Part shown: positions 63,043 through 64,000 of the stretch, one piece after another | Layout: each line of letters begins with the position of its first letter | Position numbering within the stretch: the first letter of the stretch is position 1 | Translations under genes and position numbers: made by a program | Notes under the pieces: generated by a model | Seen by the model: only the letters and a program-made list of their open reading frames with translations | Database searches by the model: none | What the model was told of the DNA's origin: nothing | Source: Azolla caroliniana | Taxonomy: Eukaryota; Polypodiophyta | Assembly: GCA_043228905.1 (NCBI GenBank) | Contig: JBHGNT010000004.1 | Span: forward strand, 10,664,001-10,728,000 | DNA length: 64,000 bases | Reading direction: 5' to 3'

Positions 63043-64000
63043 ATGTCGGCACATTCCACCACAGTATCTCCCCCAATGGTCATTATCTTTTATCAGCATT
63101 TCTGTTCACGAAGGTTTCACAACCATTCATCTCTGGATAGCCTGGACAACTGCTCGAAGCTTATCATAGGACACGTCAAACATGGGGAGTTTAAGCATGC
63201 TCTTGCTTTGTACCAGAAAATGGAGAAGAATCCTTATGTCATTCCAGATGAGAATGCGTTTGTGGCATTGTTGAAGGCGTGCAGTAAGGTTTTTGATGTA
63301 GCAAGAGGCCAAGAAATACACAAGAAGATCCATAGGCTGGGAATTTTGGGCAACAATGTTTACCTTGGCAATGCCTTGATCAACATGTACATGAAATGTG
63401 GATATGTTGACAAAGCTTGTGAGTCATTCAAAGTGATGTCTTTTCACAATGTTGTCTCCTGGAATACACTCATCACAGGCTATGTGAGAAATGGGTATGC
63501 TGAGGATGCCCTCACTTGCTTTGAATATATGCAAAAAGATGGCATCTTTCCAGACACCACGACATTTATTTGCATCATAAAAGCTTGTGCAATGGTTGGA
63601 TCAATGACAAAAGGGCAAGAAATACATGCTGAGATTGTTAGGAAAGCTTTAGTAGAAAAGGATGTTATGATTGGCAGTACCTTGGTCGACATGTACATGA
63701 AATATGGATGTCTTACAAAAGCACAACAAGTGTTTGATAGCCTTCCCACTAGAGATGTTGTCTCATGGAATTCGTTGATTGCAGGCTATGCTGAAGAAGG
63801 GTTTGGACCAAGAATATCTGATTGCTTGATAAATATGCAAGCTGAAGGAATCTCACCTGATCCAATTACACTTAGTTGTTCCTTAAAAGCTTGTGGTGGC
63901 ATAAAATCTATATCCATAGGTCAAGAAATACATGGTGAAATCACCAAAAAAGGATATGTGGAGCATGACGTGTTCCTACATTGTAGCTTGGTTGATATGT
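63043..64000 (+). CDS. PLS-class pentatricopeptide-repeat protein, 5' part (runs off the edge)
   Basis: ATG at 63043 (MSAHSTTVSPPMVIIFYQ) opens a frame with no stop to the last base (319 codons). The first 30 residues are rich in Ser, His, Arg and Phe with no Glu, compatible with an organelle targeting peptide. PPR modules follow from about residue 44: KLIIGHVKHGEFKHALALYQKM, VYLGNALINMYMKCG, NVVSWNTLITGYVRNG, MIGSTLVDMYMKYG, DVVSWNSLIAGYAEEG and ITLSCSLKACGG. It is cut in the third module (LHCSLVDM). Expected role: organellar RNA binding. Its class (E, DYW) cannot be told because the 3' end is outside the window. Confidence 0.9.
   Translation, partial: MSAHSTTVSPPMVIIFYQHFCSRRFHNHSSLDSLDNCSKLIIGHVKHGEFKHALALYQKMEKNPYVIPDENAFVALLKACSKVFDVARGQEIHKKIHRLGILGNNVYLGNALINMYMKCGYVDKACESFKVMSFHNVVSWNTLITGYVRNGYAEDALTCFEYMQKDGIFPDTTTFICIIKACAMVGSMTKGQEIHAEIVRKALVEKDVMIGSTLVDMYMKYGCLTKAQQVFDSLPTRDVVSWNSLIAGYAEEGFGPRISDCLINMQAEGISPDPITLSCSLKACGGIKSISIGQEIHGEITKKGYVEHDVFLHCSLVDM

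Noticed and set aside
1-64000. CRISPR arrays, operons, rRNA genes or bacterial mobile elements
   Set aside because: None seen; all repeats found are LTRs, minisatellites or tandem duplications in plant retrotransposons.

Overview
Plant nuclear DNA, most likely from a fern or another seed-free plant. The only host genes are two intron-less PLS-type pentatricopeptide-repeat (PPR) genes at the right end, of the kind that is hugely expanded in those lineages; the fern call rests on their repeat style and is an inference. Everything from base 1 to 57832 (90% of the window) is one nest of LTR retrotransposons. I resolved it by matching LTR pairs, target-site duplications (TSDs), primer sites and reading frames that resume across each insertion.

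Layout (names Z, A-J are mine). Z is an old minus-strand Ty1/Copia element that runs off the left edge and ends at 57832. Its gag holds Copia A (671-6982) and its 5' LTR holds Ty3/Gypsy B (7991-57713, TSD TTCTT). B holds Copia C (9460-14378, minus, TSD ACTCA), Copia D (17436-48541, TSD CGAAC/TGAAC) and, in its 3' LTR, chromovirus G (50404-57418, minus, TSD TACCT). The 5' LTR of D holds a solo LTR F (17530-18265) and Copia E (18396-29068, TSD CTACT), and E holds its close relative H (22334-27682, TSD AAAGG). The gag of D holds Gypsy I (29812-44390, TSD GGAGC), whose gag holds Copia J (32092-37562, TSD TGCTA). The deepest chains are five elements: Z>B>D>I>J and Z>B>D>E>H.

State of the elements. 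J (1337-aa gag-pol, LTRs differing at one base) and G (1477-aa gag-pol with chromodomain, LTRs differing at one base) look intact and very recent. H has one nonsense codon and E two. Z, A, B, C, D and I are decayed. B and I are related Gypsy elements that share three unusual traits: a coiled-coil accessory protein downstream of pol; a tRNA-Arg-like primer site after the 5' LTR; and, where a polypurine tract should precede the 3' LTR, a sense copy of the same tRNA 3' end. In B the primer site continues into a complete 73-nt antisense tRNA-Arg(UCU)-like sequence joined almost directly to the middle of reverse transcriptase. These are the strongest candidates for something undescribed.

Right end (57833-64000): a single-copy-looking region with PPR gene 1 (58649-60934, complete), about 2.1 kb of spacer, and PPR gene 2 (63043 to beyond the edge). 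PPR proteins of this class bind organellar RNA; the genes are unrelated in function to the retrotransposon nest beside them.
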